From: Myxococcales bacterium
GTDB lineage: Bacteria > Myxococcota_A > Polyangia > Polyangiales > Polyangiaceae
Assembly: GCA_016712525.1 (NCBI GenBank)
Contig: JADJQX010000008.1
Span: 1,556,501 to 1,620,500, forward strand
Direction of reading: 5' to 3'
DNA: 64,000 nt
Shown here one piece after another: positions 34,347 to 43,205 of this stretch. Position 1 is the stretch's first letter. The number at the start of each line of letters is the position of its first letter. Under the pieces are notes generated by a model, which worked only from the letters and a program-made list of their open reading frames with translations, did not search any database and was not told the origin of the DNA. The position numbers and the translations under genes were made by a program.

Positions 34347-36917
34347 TCAAGCGTCGTTTCTCGCGAACGAGCGCAGCAGGAGCGAGCTCGCGAGGACCGA
34401 CACGCTCGAGAGGGACATCGCCGCGCTCGCGATGACCGGGGAGAGCTGCCAGCCCATGAGCGGGTAGAGCGCGCCAGCGGCGATGGGAATGCCGACGAGG
34501 TTGTAGACGAACGCCCAAAATAGATTGCGTCGGATCGTACGCATGGTCGCCTTACCGAGCCGGAGCGCGATCGGCAGGCTCGCGATCCCCTCCCGGAGCA
34601 ACGCCACGTCCGCCGCAGCGACGGCGACGTCGACCCCGCCTCCGATCGCGACCCCCACGTGCGCGCCAGCGAGCGCCGGAGCGTCGTTGATGCCGTCCCC
34701 GACCATCATCACCACCTCGCCTTTGGCGCGCTCGTCTGCGACCGCACCGGCCTTGTCCTCTGGGCCTACCTCCGCCACGACCGCGTCAATCCCGAGCGTG
34801 GCGGCGATCGCCTTCGCAGTGCGCTCGCGGTCACCGGTGAGCATCGTGACCCTTACGCCGAGACCGCGAAGCGCGGCGATGGCCTCGCGCGCGCCGCGGG
34901 CGGGCGTGTCGGCGACGGCGACGAGACCGGCGAGCTTGCCGTCGATGGACACGAAGAACGGGGTCTTGCCGGCTTCCGCGAGCTTTTCCGCGTCGGTCTC
35001 GAGGGCTGTCGTGTCGGCACCTGCCTCGCGGAGCCACGAAGCCGTGCCCACCCTCACCTCTCGACCCGCGACGAGCGCGCTCACACCCTTGCCCGGGCGG
35101 CTGAGGAAGCTCTCTCCGGCGCGCGGCTCGGCGCCGCGGTCGCGCGCCCCGGCGACCACGGCCTTTGCGAGGGGATGCTCGCTCTCGATCTCGACGCTGG
35201 CGGCTGCGGCGAGCAGCTCGGCCGGATCCGTTCCCCCGGCGGCCACCACGTCGGTGAGCTTGGGCTTGCCCTCGGTGACCGTGCCGGTCTTATCGAGGAG
35301 CACGCTCGTGATCCGACTGAGCCCTTCCAGCGCAGCCCCTCCTTTGACCAGGATCCCGAGCTCCGCGCCGCGACCGGTTCCCACCGCGACGGCCGCGGGA
35401 GTGGCGAGGCCGAGCGCGCAGGGGCAGGCGATCACCAGCACCGCAACGAGCCGCTCGACCGCTACCGCGATGCCGGTCGACGTTGGATCGATCGCCGTCC
35501 ACACGATGAAGGTCGCGACGGCGATGGCGAGCACGATAGGAACGAAGATGCCGCTCACCGTGTCCGCGAGGCGCGCGATCGGAGCTTTGCTGCCCTGCGC
35601 TTGCTCGACGGCTTCCACGATGCGGGCGAGGGCAGTCCCCTTTCCCGCGCGATCGACACGGAAGGTGATCGCGCCGCTTTGGTTGAGCGTGCCTCCGTGT
35701 ACGGCGTCGCCAGCGACCTTATCGATCGGCAAGCTCTCTCCGGTGAGCATGGCCTCGTCCACCGCCGACGTGCCGTTTACGATCTTGCCGTCGGCAGGGA
35801 TGCGCTCGCCCGGGCGCACACGCACCAAGTCCCCCGGTCGCAGCATGTCGATCGGGATCTCGTCCTCGCGGTCGCCTCGGACCCGGCGCGCTACCTTCGG
35901 CTGGAGCGCCAGGAGCCCGCGGACGGCGTCCGACAAGCGCTTTCGGGCACGGGCCTCGAGCATCTTCCCGAGGAGCACGAACGTGAGGACGGCGGCCGCG
36001 GCCTCGAAGTAGAGATGCGGCATCGCACCGTGCGCGGCGTGAGGGAAGAGGCCGGGGGCCAAGAGCGCGATGGTCGAGTAGAGCCAGGCCGCTCCCGCGC
36101 CGAGCGCGACGAGCGTGTTCATGTCCGCGGCTCGATGCCTCGCGGCGACCCACGCGAGGCGAAAGAAGCGGCGCCCAGGGCCGAGCACGACCGGCGTCGC
36201 GAGGGCGAGCTGGAGCCATCGGCCGAAGGTCGTCTCGGTCCACGCCATCGCGCCGTGCGACATGGCGACCACGAGCAGCGGGACCGTCAGCGCTGCAGCG
36301 ACGATGAAGCCGCGCCGCATCGACACCGTCTCCCGCTCCTCTGCGTCCTCGATCGCCTTCGCCCGCGCCGCGCTCGAGTCCTGGCCCGCTCGGGCGCTAG
36401 TGGTTTCGCGAACCACCTCGTATCCGGCACCTTCGATCGAGGCCGAGATGGCTTCGACAGACGTGGTCGCCGGGGAGAACGCGACGGTAGCGACGTGGCG
36501 AACGAGATCGACCTCGGCTTTGGCGACGCCGGGCACGGCGCCGACGGCGGTCTCGATGCGGCGCACGCAGGCGGCGCACGTCATGCCGAGGACACCGAGC
36601 TCGATCCGCTCCTCGCTCGGGACCTCCGGCTTGGGGACATCGTAGCCCGCGTCGATAATGGCGTCTGCGATCTGGGTGCGGGTCGCCTTCGAAGGATCGT
36701 AGGTAACCTTCGCTCGCCCGAGCGCATAGTTGACGTCGGCGGAGGTGACGCCAGCGGTGCGAGAGAGCGCGGTCTCGACGCGTCGCACGCAGCTCGCGCA
36801 GGTCATTCCGCCTACGGGCAGGTCTAGCTCGACTGGCGTGGTGCTCATCGGCGTCGCGGACGTTGCGTTCTCCTTTGGCGGAGCAACATGGGGCCCTGCA
36901 TTCGATGGCGTCGTCAT
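34347..36917 (-). CDS. copA: Cu(I)-exporting P1B-type ATPase
   Basis: 856 aa. Two N-terminal HMA domains (GMTCASCVRRV near 38, GMTCAACVRRI near 112), eight predicted membrane helices, the phosphatase loop TGES, the transport-site CPCALGLATP, phosphorylation DKTGTVTEG, HP motif SEHPLAKAV, and hinge GDGINDAPAL. This is the CopA layout for Cu(I) export to the periplasm. Its ATG overlaps the stop of the preceding heavy-metal lipoprotein by 4 bp, so it is the second gene of the copper operon. Confidence 0.95.
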   Translation of the reverse strand: MTTPSNAGPHVAPPKENATSATPMSTTPVELDLPVGGMTCASCVRRVETALSRTAGVTSADVNYALGRAKVTYDPSKATRTQIADAIIDAGYDVPKPEVPSEERIELGVLGMTCAACVRRIETAVGAVPGVAKAEVDLVRHVATVAFSPATTSVEAISASIEGAGYEVVRETTSARAGQDSSAARAKAIEDAEERETVSMRRGFIVAAALTVPLLVVAMSHGAMAWTETTFGRWLQLALATPVVLGPGRRFFRLAWVAARHRAADMNTLVALGAGAAWLYSTIALLAPGLFPHAAHGAMPHLYFEAAAAVLTFVLLGKMLEARARKRLSDAVRGLLALQPKVARRVRGDREDEIPIDMLRPGDLVRVRPGERIPADGKIVNGTSAVDEAMLTGESLPIDKVAGDAVHGGTLNQSGAITFRVDRAGKGTALARIVEAVEQAQGSKAPIARLADTVSGIFVPIVLAIAVATFIVWTAIDPTSTGIAVAVERLVAVLVIACPCALGLATPAAVAVGTGRGAELGILVKGGAALEGLSRITSVLLDKTGTVTEGKPKLTDVVAAGGTDPAELLAAAASVEIESEHPLAKAVVAGARDRGAEPRAGESFLSRPGKGVSALVAGREVRVGTASWLREAGADTTALETDAEKLAEAGKTPFFVSIDGKLAGLVAVADTPARGAREAIAALRGLGVRVTMLTGDRERTAKAIAATLGIDAVVAEVGPEDKAGAVADERAKGEVVMMVGDGINDAPALAGAHVGVAIGGGVDVAVAAADVALLREGIASLPIALRLGKATMRTIRRNLFWAFVYNLVGIPIAAGALYPLMGWQLSPVIASAAMSLSSVSVLASSLLLRSFARNDA

Positions 36918-37237
36918 TTTTGGCCTCCGTCACGGGGAACGAGGTGCATCCCGCACTCGGGGCAGTCGCCCGGGGCGTTACGAACGACCTTGGGGTGCAT
37001 CGGGCAGACGTAGTGGTGCGCTTGCGGGGTGCTCTTGGACGGGCTCGAAGCCGGCCCTGTCCTCGCAACCGAAGGCAATGGCGCGGTGCGGGCGTCCTCA
37101 GGAACAACGGTCGAGGTGGGAGGAGCCGTGCTCGAGGTCGCTGGCGCGAGCGCCGCATCGCCCATGGATTCGCCTGGGTTCGCGCTGCGACAAGCCCAGA
37201 TCAAAGTGCAAACCAACGCCACGAAAGTTTTTCTCAT
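36914..37237 (-). CDS. heavy-metal-binding-domain lipoprotein, first gene of the copper operon
   Basis: 107 aa from the ATG at 37237, with AGGAG 6 bp upstream; a longer frame to 37321 lacks a signal. Lipobox CTLIWACRS, Ser/Pro/Thr linker, then HHYVCPMHPKVV...DCPECGMHLVP (CPMH and CPEC pairs). Paralogous to the lipoprotein at 33454. Overlaps copA by 4 bp. It would lead the copper-responsive transcript. Confidence 0.85.
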   Translation of the reverse strand: MRKTFVALVCTLIWACRSANPGESMGDAALAPATSSTAPPTSTVVPEDARTAPLPSVARTGPASSPSKSTPQAHHYVCPMHPKVVRNAPGDCPECGMHLVPRDGGQK

Positions 37238-37545
37238 GAGAGCTCCTCGCCCAGGAGACGCGGGTCCCCCCGCCCGATTACAGCTCCCATCGAAAAGAAA
37301 TCGCTTTGCGCTGGCGAGCACGCGGAAGGTCCACGCGGGAGCTGCCTGCAGCGGTTGACTACCCAGGTGCCGAGCGGGGCGGCCGACCTCGGTGCGCGCT
37401 CAGACACGTTGCTCGGAGCGGGTTTCGTGCAGCACACGACGTGACTAGCAACCGGACCGCGAAACGTGACCTCTTTCGGTCGCGTCACCGACGCTTCTGG
37501 CGATTTGCGCAGAACGGCGAGCGCACCAGGTGGTGGCAGCAGGGC
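37238..37545. promoter_or_regulatory. copper operon leader/intergenic region
   Basis: 308 bp between the copper operon start and the end of the MATE fragment, both on the minus strand. The operon promoter must lie here. I looked for a CueR/CopY-type dyad and found only a half-match (GGAAGGT near 37325), and no metalloregulator gene is adjacent. No gene is seen. Confidence 0.4.
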
Positions 37546-38210
37546 CTATCGACTTGCAGTCACGACGAGGAAACGATGAACCAGCGCCACGGCCACCAAG
37601 GCGAGCACCGCCGCGAGGCCGATCCAGATCCCGACGACGCCGAGCCCGAGCGGGACCGCCGCGAACCACGCGGCGAGCGGCGCCACCAACCCGTAACACG
37701 TGACTCCGATCAGCGAGGGGACTCGCGTGTCTCGTAGCCCGCGTAAGGCTCCCGCCGCGACCACCTGAGCACCGTCGAAGACCTGAAAGCATGCCGCAAC
37801 ACCGAGGACGGCCCGCCCGTGCTCGAGCACGCTCGCAGCCTGGTCTTCCGTCGGCCCGACCTCGACGAAAAGGCGTACGAGCGGGCCGGGCGCGAGCAAG
37901 AGCACGAGCGCCGTCGCGCTGGCGACGAACACCGCGAGCCCGATCGCGACGGCGCCGGTTCGCCGGCTCGCGCGGCCGCCGGCTCGGGCATGCACTTCTG
38001 CCACACGAATCGCCGCCGCTTGCGAGATGTCGAGCGGAGCCACGAACGCGAGCCACGCGATCGTGAGCCCGAGCTGATGTGCGGCGAGCCAGCTCACCCC
38101 GTACCTTGCGGCCGCAACGCCCGCGAGCTGAAACGACGCGACCTCGGCCCCGATCATCGCGGCAGCGGGACCTCCGAGGCTGACGAGATCGCGAAAGAGC
38201 CTTCGCTCGA
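37546..38210 (-). pseudogene. MATE-family efflux transporter, 5' part removed by IS91 copy 7
   Basis: About 220 codons, reading in from the element junction as LERRLFRDLVSLGGPAA and continuing with five or six membrane segments (VLGVAACFQVFDGAQVVAAG ... GALRGLRDTRVPSLIG is the MATE second-half signature). The first half of this normally 440-460-aa protein is missing. The internal ATG at 38157 could start only a half transporter. Confidence 0.75.
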
Positions 38211-38335
38211 GAGCGTAAGTAGATCAAGGCACTTTTCAGGGGTGTCGGCTGGGCTCGCGGGGATGGCGTTTCGCGACCTTCCGGGGTCGCGGCGGCCGCG
38301 CCGAGGCGGTCTCGGTCCTGGCACGGAGGTTGCCG
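38211..38335 (-). mobile_element. IS91-family end fragment, copy 7 (125 bp)
   Basis: Conserved end with one change (AAGTAGATC for AAGTAAATC) through CACGGAGGTTGCCG. It joins a cut MATE gene to a cut membrane-fusion-protein gene. Confidence 0.85.
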
Positions 38336-38900
38336 GCAGCTCGCCGCGCTCGAGGTGCGCGCGAAGATCGACGGGGTCGTCCAGGACGTGCCGCTCGAGA
38401 GCGGGCAGTGGGTCGCGATGGGCGCGCTCATCGCGAAGATCGCAGGGCCCGAGAAGCTCCGCGCCGAGGTGAAGGTCGCCGAGGCGAGCGCGAAGGACGT
38501 GCAGAAGGGCGCGCCCGTGCGCTTCGAGTCCCCGCCGGGCATGCTCGGCGTGGTCGAACGTGTCGATCCTTCGGTGGTCGCAGGCACGGTGAAGCTGCTC
38601 GTCGCGATCTCGAACGTACCGCCCGCGGCGCGCGCGGATCAGGCCGTGACGGGCAGCGTCGAGATCGCGACGGTCCCGAACGCGCTCGTGGTCGGCCGGC
38701 CGGTCTCCGCGAGGGAGAACGGTCCGTCCCCGATGTTCGTCCTGTCCGCGGACGGGACCTCCGCCAGGCGCGCGGTGCCTCGCCTCGGGAGGGGCTCTCC
38801 CCGGGAAATCCTGGTCGAGTCCGGCCTCCGCGAAGGCGACCGTGTCGTCGTCTCGGACACCTCGCCTTACGAGGCCGCGCCCCTCCTCCGTATCCGATGA
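38336..38900 (+). pseudogene. HlyD/MacA-like membrane fusion protein, 5'-truncated
   Basis: About 187 codons. After QLAALEVRAKIDGVVQDVPL (the second lipoyl half, typical of periplasmic adaptors) comes the beta-barrel domain (LRAEVKVAEASAKDVQKGAP) and the membrane-proximal domain ending GLREGDRVVVSDTSPYE. The signal/anchor and first lipoyl half are lost at IS91 copy 7. A GTG at 38355 could start only the truncated form. It precedes the ATPase gene by 40 bp, as in MacA-MacB operons. Confidence 0.75.
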
Positions 38901-38940
38901 TCGTGCTCCTGCCCAAACCGACGAAACGAAGGCCACCCCA

Positions 38941-39666
38941 ATGAACGAAGATCAGAACGAACCGCTCCTCCGCCTGCGCGGGGTCAAGAAGGTGTTTACG
39001 ACCGCCGAGCTCGAGACCCACGCGCTCCGCGAGATCCACCTCGACGTGAAGCGCGGGGAGTACGTCGCGATCGAGGGGCCGTCGGGGAGCGGCAAGACGA
39101 CCCTCCTCTCGATCCTCGGCCTCCTCGACGTCCCCACCGCAGGCACCTACCGCCTCGCCGGGACCGAGGTGTCCGGAATGGATGCCCGCTCCCGCGCGAA
39201 GGTTCGGAACAAGGAGATCGGCTTCGTCTTTCAGAGCTTCAACCTGATCGGCGATCTCAGCGTGCGCGAGAACGTGGAGCTCCCGCTGCTCTACCGCGGG
39301 ATGCCGAGCGCGGAGCGCCGCGCGAGGGTGGACGCCGCGCTCGAGCGGGTGAAGATGAGCCACCGCGGAGGTCACGCGCCGAGCCAGCTCTCGGGCGGCC
39401 AGCAGCAGCGTGTCGCCGTGGCGCGGGCGGTCGCCGGCGATCCCGCGATCGTGTTCGCGGACGAGCCGACCGGCAGCCTCGACTCCAAAAACGGCGACGC
39501 GCTCATGGATCTGCTCGACGAGCTCCACCGCGGGGGAGCCACGATCTGCATCGTGACCCACGCGCGCGAGTACGCACGCCGCGCGTCGCGCGCGATCCAC
39601 CTCTTCGACGGGACCGTCGTGGAGGACCACCCCGCGAACCCCAACGGCGCCGCCGACGCGGCCTGA
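38941..39666 (+). CDS. ABC transporter ATP-binding protein, MacB/LolD-type
   Basis: 241 aa; complete. Walker A GPSGSGKT (about 42-49), Q-loop FVFQSFNLIGDLS, signature QLSGGQQQR, Walker B AIVFADEPTGSLDS, H-loop IVTHA. The GLLD-x-PT-x-G and NLI motifs are typical of the MacB/LolD/FtsE group that powers mechanotransmission exporters. It sits between an adaptor fragment and a permease fragment, so its transporter cannot be assembled from this locus. Confidence 0.9.
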   Translation: MNEDQNEPLLRLRGVKKVFTTAELETHALREIHLDVKRGEYVAIEGPSGSGKTTLLSILGLLDVPTAGTYRLAGTEVSGMDARSRAKVRNKEIGFVFQSFNLIGDLSVRENVELPLLYRGMPSAERRARVDAALERVKMSHRGGHAPSQLSGGQQQRVAVARAVAGDPAIVFADEPTGSLDSKNGDALMDLLDELHRGGATICIVTHAREYARRASRAIHLFDGTVVEDHPANPNGAADAA

Positions 39667-39675
39667 GAGAGCCCG

Positions 39676-39850
39676 ATGAACGTCCTCCTCGACGCGCGCC
39701 ACGCATTGCGCCAAATGTCCAAGTCTCCTGGTTTTTTTGCCACGATCCTCCTCGTCCTCGCGCTCGGGATCGGGGCGACGACGGCGACGTTCAGCCTCGT
39801 CGAGTGCCTCCTCCTCCGGCCCTTGCCCTACCCGCGCGCCTCCGAGCTCA
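39676..39850 (+). pseudogene. ADOP/MacB-type FtsX permease, cut after 58 codons by IS91 copy 8
   Basis: MNVLLDARHALRQMSKSPGF and LVLALGIGATTATFSLVECL, then LLRPLPYPRASEL are the N-terminal signature of ADOP-type FtsX-like permeases (normally about 800 aa). The sequence changes to the IS91 end at 39851. It starts 9 bp after the ATPase gene stop. Confidence 0.8.
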
Positions 39851-41099
39851 GAGCGTAAGTAAATCAAGGCACTTTTCAGGGGTGTCGGCTGGGCTCGCGG
39901 GGATGGCGTTTCGCGACCTTCCGGGGTCGCGGCGGGCGCGCCGAGGCGGTCTCGGTCCTGGCACGGAGGTTGCCGAACCCCACCAAGCGCCATGCCGGCG
40001 CAGCGCGGCCTTCGGGCGCCCCTTGCGCACGTTCTACTCGGCTGCCTCGACGCTACCGGCACCTCGACGGAGGACTCGACTTGCCCAGTACGGAGGCCCT
40101 CGAGCGGGCGTGCGCTTCGGCACGTCGGTGGGCTCGCCAATGCCCCGCAGGTACCGAGCGACGCTGGTCGGATCGGTGACGAGCGCGAGCAGCTTCATCC
40201 TTCCGCTGCAGCACGGGCAGGTCAAAACGTCGAACCCAAAGGTCCGTTTAAGAAGCTCCGCCCACGGACGATAGCCGCCTCGGCGCGGTCTCTCGGGCAC
40301 GTCCACCGTGGGTATTGGAGCAACCGCCGGCTTCGGCGCCAGACGAGCCCGAACCTTACTCGCCGACGCGAGCACCCCCGCATACCGAACGGTGTGCAAG
40401 CGCGGCGCGGGTACCGACGCCGCGGACGGCTGAGCAGCGAGAGTGGATCCATGTCCACCGCCACCGTGCCGTCCGAAAAAGGCTTCTTCAGCGTGATCCG
40501 GACGAGGCCGTCAGGCCCTCGGGTCACGCGTTCCTGCGCGACCGCGGGGCGCAACACGTACTTCAGCAGTGCCTCCCGGCCAGCTTCGTCGTGCCCACCG
40601 GCCCGCGTCGCCGCGTGGAGGGTGAAACCATCGAGCGCGACACACAGCGGGCGCTCGAACACCATGGGTCGGCACTCGAAGAGCAGCGCGCCTCGGCGCC
40701 ACTCCGGACCGGCAGGCGGCGTAGTGCCCGAGACCGCCGACGCCGCGAGCACGGCCCTCCCGTCGCCCTCATCCTCGGAATCGCTGTCCTCGACGAGAAG
40801 GCCCCGACGACGAAGCCACTTCACCATCCGGTCGCGCGTGCGCTCCAGCACCGCCCCACGTCCCGCGTCGACAGGTGCCGAGCGGCACGGAAGTCGAGCT
40901 CGTCGCCCTTGTCCCGATACGCGCCGTCGAGGAATACCGCGTGCACGTGCGGGTTCAGCTTCAGATCGGAAGACGTGCGCTGAACCGCGACCACCGCTCC
41001 GCTCTGTCCGCGTGGAGGTCCACCACCTCGTTCGCGGTAGAAGCCGAGCACGGTCTTCACGAAGATCCGCGTCAGCGCCGACATCAGCCGGCCGTCGTA
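39851..41099 (-). mobile_element. IS91-family element, copy 8 (1.25 kb, 5' part of transposase missing)
   Basis: Conserved end through CGGCCGTCGTA, then unrelated DNA. Shares the GGCGGGCGCG terminal variant with copy 3 and the four-C frameshift allele with copy 1. Confidence 0.85.
40034..41099 (-). pseudogene. tnpA: IS91-family transposase, truncated and twice frameshifted
   Basis: Starts inside YDGRLMSALTRIFVKTVLGF, so the zinc domain is lost; HUH motif and tyrosine region are present. Frame is broken at the four-C run (about 40855) and by a 1-nt deletion near 40423 (GCCGCGGACGG for GCCGCGAGACGG). It cannot encode a working transposase. Confidence 0.85.
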
Positions 41100-41217
41100 G
41101 CTCGGTAACCCGGCGAAATTCTCGAACGCGCTTTCCGTTCGTGCCCGCCGTTCTCGAGCTCACGCTCCGGCGGGGCGGGGCCCTCGGACACCGTCGACGG
41201 ACGACGCGGGTCCGCGC

Positions 41218-41556
41218 TCATGGCGCGAGGAGCACAGGAAGCCAAGAGGTCGCGGTGAAGGTCGCGACGACGGCGAGCATGATCATGGCGACCGCGCCGA
41301 CGCGGTACCACGCCGGTGTCTCGGGTCCCTTCTGGGAGCTCCCGAAAAGCGCCATCCACCCGCCGAAGGTGATGCAGACGAACGGCACGAGAGCCACGTA
41401 GCCAATGCCCGTCGCGCGGAAGACGAGGCTCAAGAACCCGAAGCACGCCCCGCCGACGCCGACGAGGTAGAGGCCGGCGAGTCTCGGTCGCGTGCGGACG
41501 AGCTCTCGCGCCCAGGTGTCGTACCGTACTCCGAACATCGCCGCGCAATCTGTCAC
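41218..41556 (-). CDS. small membrane protein
   Basis: 112 aa (106 if the ATG at 41538 is used). Three hydrophobic segments: LAGLYLVGVGGACFGFLSLV, GYVALVPFVCITFGGWMALF, AVAMIMLAVVATFTATSWL. Resembles other small DUF-type inner-membrane proteins; no family is recognised. It lies between IS91 copy 8 and the MBL-fold operon, on the same strand as the latter but about 200 bp downstream of it, so a link is doubtful. Confidence 0.6.
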   Translation of the reverse strand: MTDCAAMFGVRYDTWARELVRTRPRLAGLYLVGVGGACFGFLSLVFRATGIGYVALVPFVCITFGGWMALFGSSQKGPETPAWYRVGAVAMIMLAVVATFTATSWLPVLLAP

Positions 41557-41754
41557 GGTGAAGGCCCGCGGTCCATGCCGCTCCTCTCGTCGACCGACGC
41601 CGGTGCTGGCTTAGTCGGCCACTCGCCCACGTCGCGGGTCGGGGGATCGTAGGTGGCGATCCGCGCCTGCACGATGGGAGAGGCGGGGTTCACCGCGGCT
41701 CGCCTATGCCCGCAGGTCACCCCCGCGGGGGTCGCGAGCGTTCCCCGCGGCGCC

Positions 41755-41919
41755 CTAGCGGACGCCCGGCAAGATTCGGTCGAGGTGTGCCGACTCCACG
41801 ATCTTTCGCAGCTTGGCCGTCCCGTTCGTCTCGATGCCTTCGCGGTCCAGCTGCCTCGGCGACAGCGTGCCCAATCGACGCGGCGGTGTTCGCTCCACCC
41901 AGCAGACGCCGTTCGGCAC
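41755..41919 (-). CDS. 54-aa basic protein, third gene of the MBL/PD-(D/E)XK operon
   Basis: A GTG at 41919 preceded by AGGAAGGAAG (spacing 5) opens a 54-codon frame ending at the TAG at 41755-41757. The product (MPNGVCWVERTPPRR at the N-terminus, KLRKIVESAHLDRILPG near the C-terminus) is basic with a helical end. It begins 17 bp after the MBL stop. The strong ribosome-binding site and position support a real gene; no homology is recognised. Confidence 0.55.
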   Translation of the reverse strand: MPNGVCWVERTPPRRLGTLSPRQLDREGIETNGTAKLRKIVESAHLDRILPGVR

Positions 41920-41936
41920 CCAGGCTTCCTTCCTGA

Positions 41937-43205
41937 TCAGCGGATCGCGAACGGCTCGCCGTCGCGGAGACGATGCACGTTCTCGAAGCCGTCGAGGTGC
42001 TCGTCCCACGCGAAGCTGTGGATCGGCACGAGGCGGCGTGGGGCGATGCTGCGCGCGAATTCCTCGAGATCGTCGCGCGAAGCGTGGCCGCTCGTGTGAA
42101 TCTGCGCGAAGGTCGCGCCTGCCGCTTCGAAGGTCGCACGCACCTGCTGGTACTCGGGCGTCTTCAGGTAGCCGGACCACATCGAGAACACCCAAGCGTC
42201 GTTGGAGGTGGGCTCGACGCCCTTCTTGCCGAAGTCGCGGAGGAGCGATGAGCGCAGCATCACGACGGCGTTTTGCATCTCTGCCAGATTCGCGGCCCCT
42301 ATGGCGTGACCCGACGTCGCGACGCGCTCGACGAACGCGGGCGCGTTCATGCGGTTGGGGCTCTCGTACATCCACTTCATGCTCGACGTGATGACGGCGC
42401 GCACCTCTAGCCATCCGAGCCTGGGGAGCGTGTCGCGCAGCGCCGAGAGGCGCTCCATGACGTCGATGGTGTACAGGTCGAGGACCAAGGTCCGCCCCGC
42501 CCTCTTGCAGGCCCGGTAGATGGTGACAGTGCGGTCGATGTTCTGGGCGGACCACGTGATGAACACGCGCCCGGGCGTGCGCTGGAACAGCGAGACGAAA
42601 TCGTCCTCGAGCGCGGCCTCCGTCGGGAACGCCTCCGCGCGACCGAGCGTGGTCCCCTCAAGGAGGAGCACATCCACGCCGGGCGGCGGGCTCTTCATCA
42701 GCCGATCCACGAGGGCTGCCTTGCGCCCGACGCGGCGGAAGTCGCCCGAGTACAGGACGCGCCTTCCGCCCACGTCCACGAGCAGCATGTGCGCGTCGAA
42801 AGCCGAGTGGTCCGTGAGGAACGGCGTGATCGTGAACGGGCCGACGCTGAACGGCTCGTGCGGTCGGTACGTCTGGAACCTCTGGGCGATGCCGCCGCCC
42901 GAGAGCGACGCCGTCATCCGAATCAGCGTCTCGGACGCAGCGCCGCTCCACACCGACCAAGACGCTGGCAGCAAGCGGAGGAGGCCCCAGTGGTCCTGGT
43001 GCGGGTGGGAGATGATCAAGCCCGCGATGTCCTTCGACGTGTCGAGGGTGCGCGGGATCGCGCCTTGCTGCGCGGTGGTCCCATCGCCCACCAGCGGGCT
43101 GCCCGCGTCGAGGAGCAGCCGGTGCCCATCGTGTTCGAGCTCGATGCAGTTGCCGCCGATCTCATCCGCCGCCCGGTGGATCGTGAGGACGGGGCCTGAG
43201 GCCAT
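41937..43205 (-). CDS. MBL-fold, beta-CASP/RNase J-like metallohydrolase
   Basis: 422 aa. Metal-binding motif HPHQDHWG (His67, His69, Asp71, His72), then TDHSAFDAHMLLVD, YSGDFRRVGRKA, and the C-terminal IHTSGHASRDDLEEF with RRLVPIHSF, which in RNase J/CPSF73-type beta-CASP enzymes complete the active site. It is thus a predicted RNA or DNA nuclease/exonuclease. ATG overlaps the stop of the PD-(D/E)XK-like gene by 4 bp. Coupled with a nuclease-like and a divergent helicase-nuclease gene, it may process nucleic acid in a defence or repair module; that role is inference. Confidence 0.85.
   Translation of the reverse strand: MASGPVLTIHRAADEIGGNCIELEHDGHRLLLDAGSPLVGDGTTAQQGAIPRTLDTSKDIAGLIISHPHQDHWGLLRLLPASWSVWSGAASETLIRMTASLSGGGIAQRFQTYRPHEPFSVGPFTITPFLTDHSAFDAHMLLVDVGGRRVLYSGDFRRVGRKAALVDRLMKSPPPGVDVLLLEGTTLGRAEAFPTEAALEDDFVSLFQRTPGRVFITWSAQNIDRTVTIYRACKRAGRTLVLDLYTIDVMERLSALRDTLPRLGWLEVRAVITSSMKWMYESPNRMNAPAFVERVATSGHAIGAANLAEMQNAVVMLRSSLLRDFGKKGVEPTSNDAWVFSMWSGYLKTPEYQQVRATFEAAGATFAQIHTSGHASRDDLEEFARSIAPRRLVPIHSFAWDEHLDGFENVHRLRDGEPFAIR

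Noticed and set aside
37238..37545. CueR- or CopY-type operator upstream of the copper operon
   Set aside because: Only a half-site-like GGAAGGT was found, with no dyad or adjacent regulator gene.
41653..42099. Plus-strand frame in and beyond the small spacer downstream of the MBL operon
   Set aside because: Arg/Ala-rich shadow overlapping the MBL gene and the better-supported 54-aa gene on the other strand.
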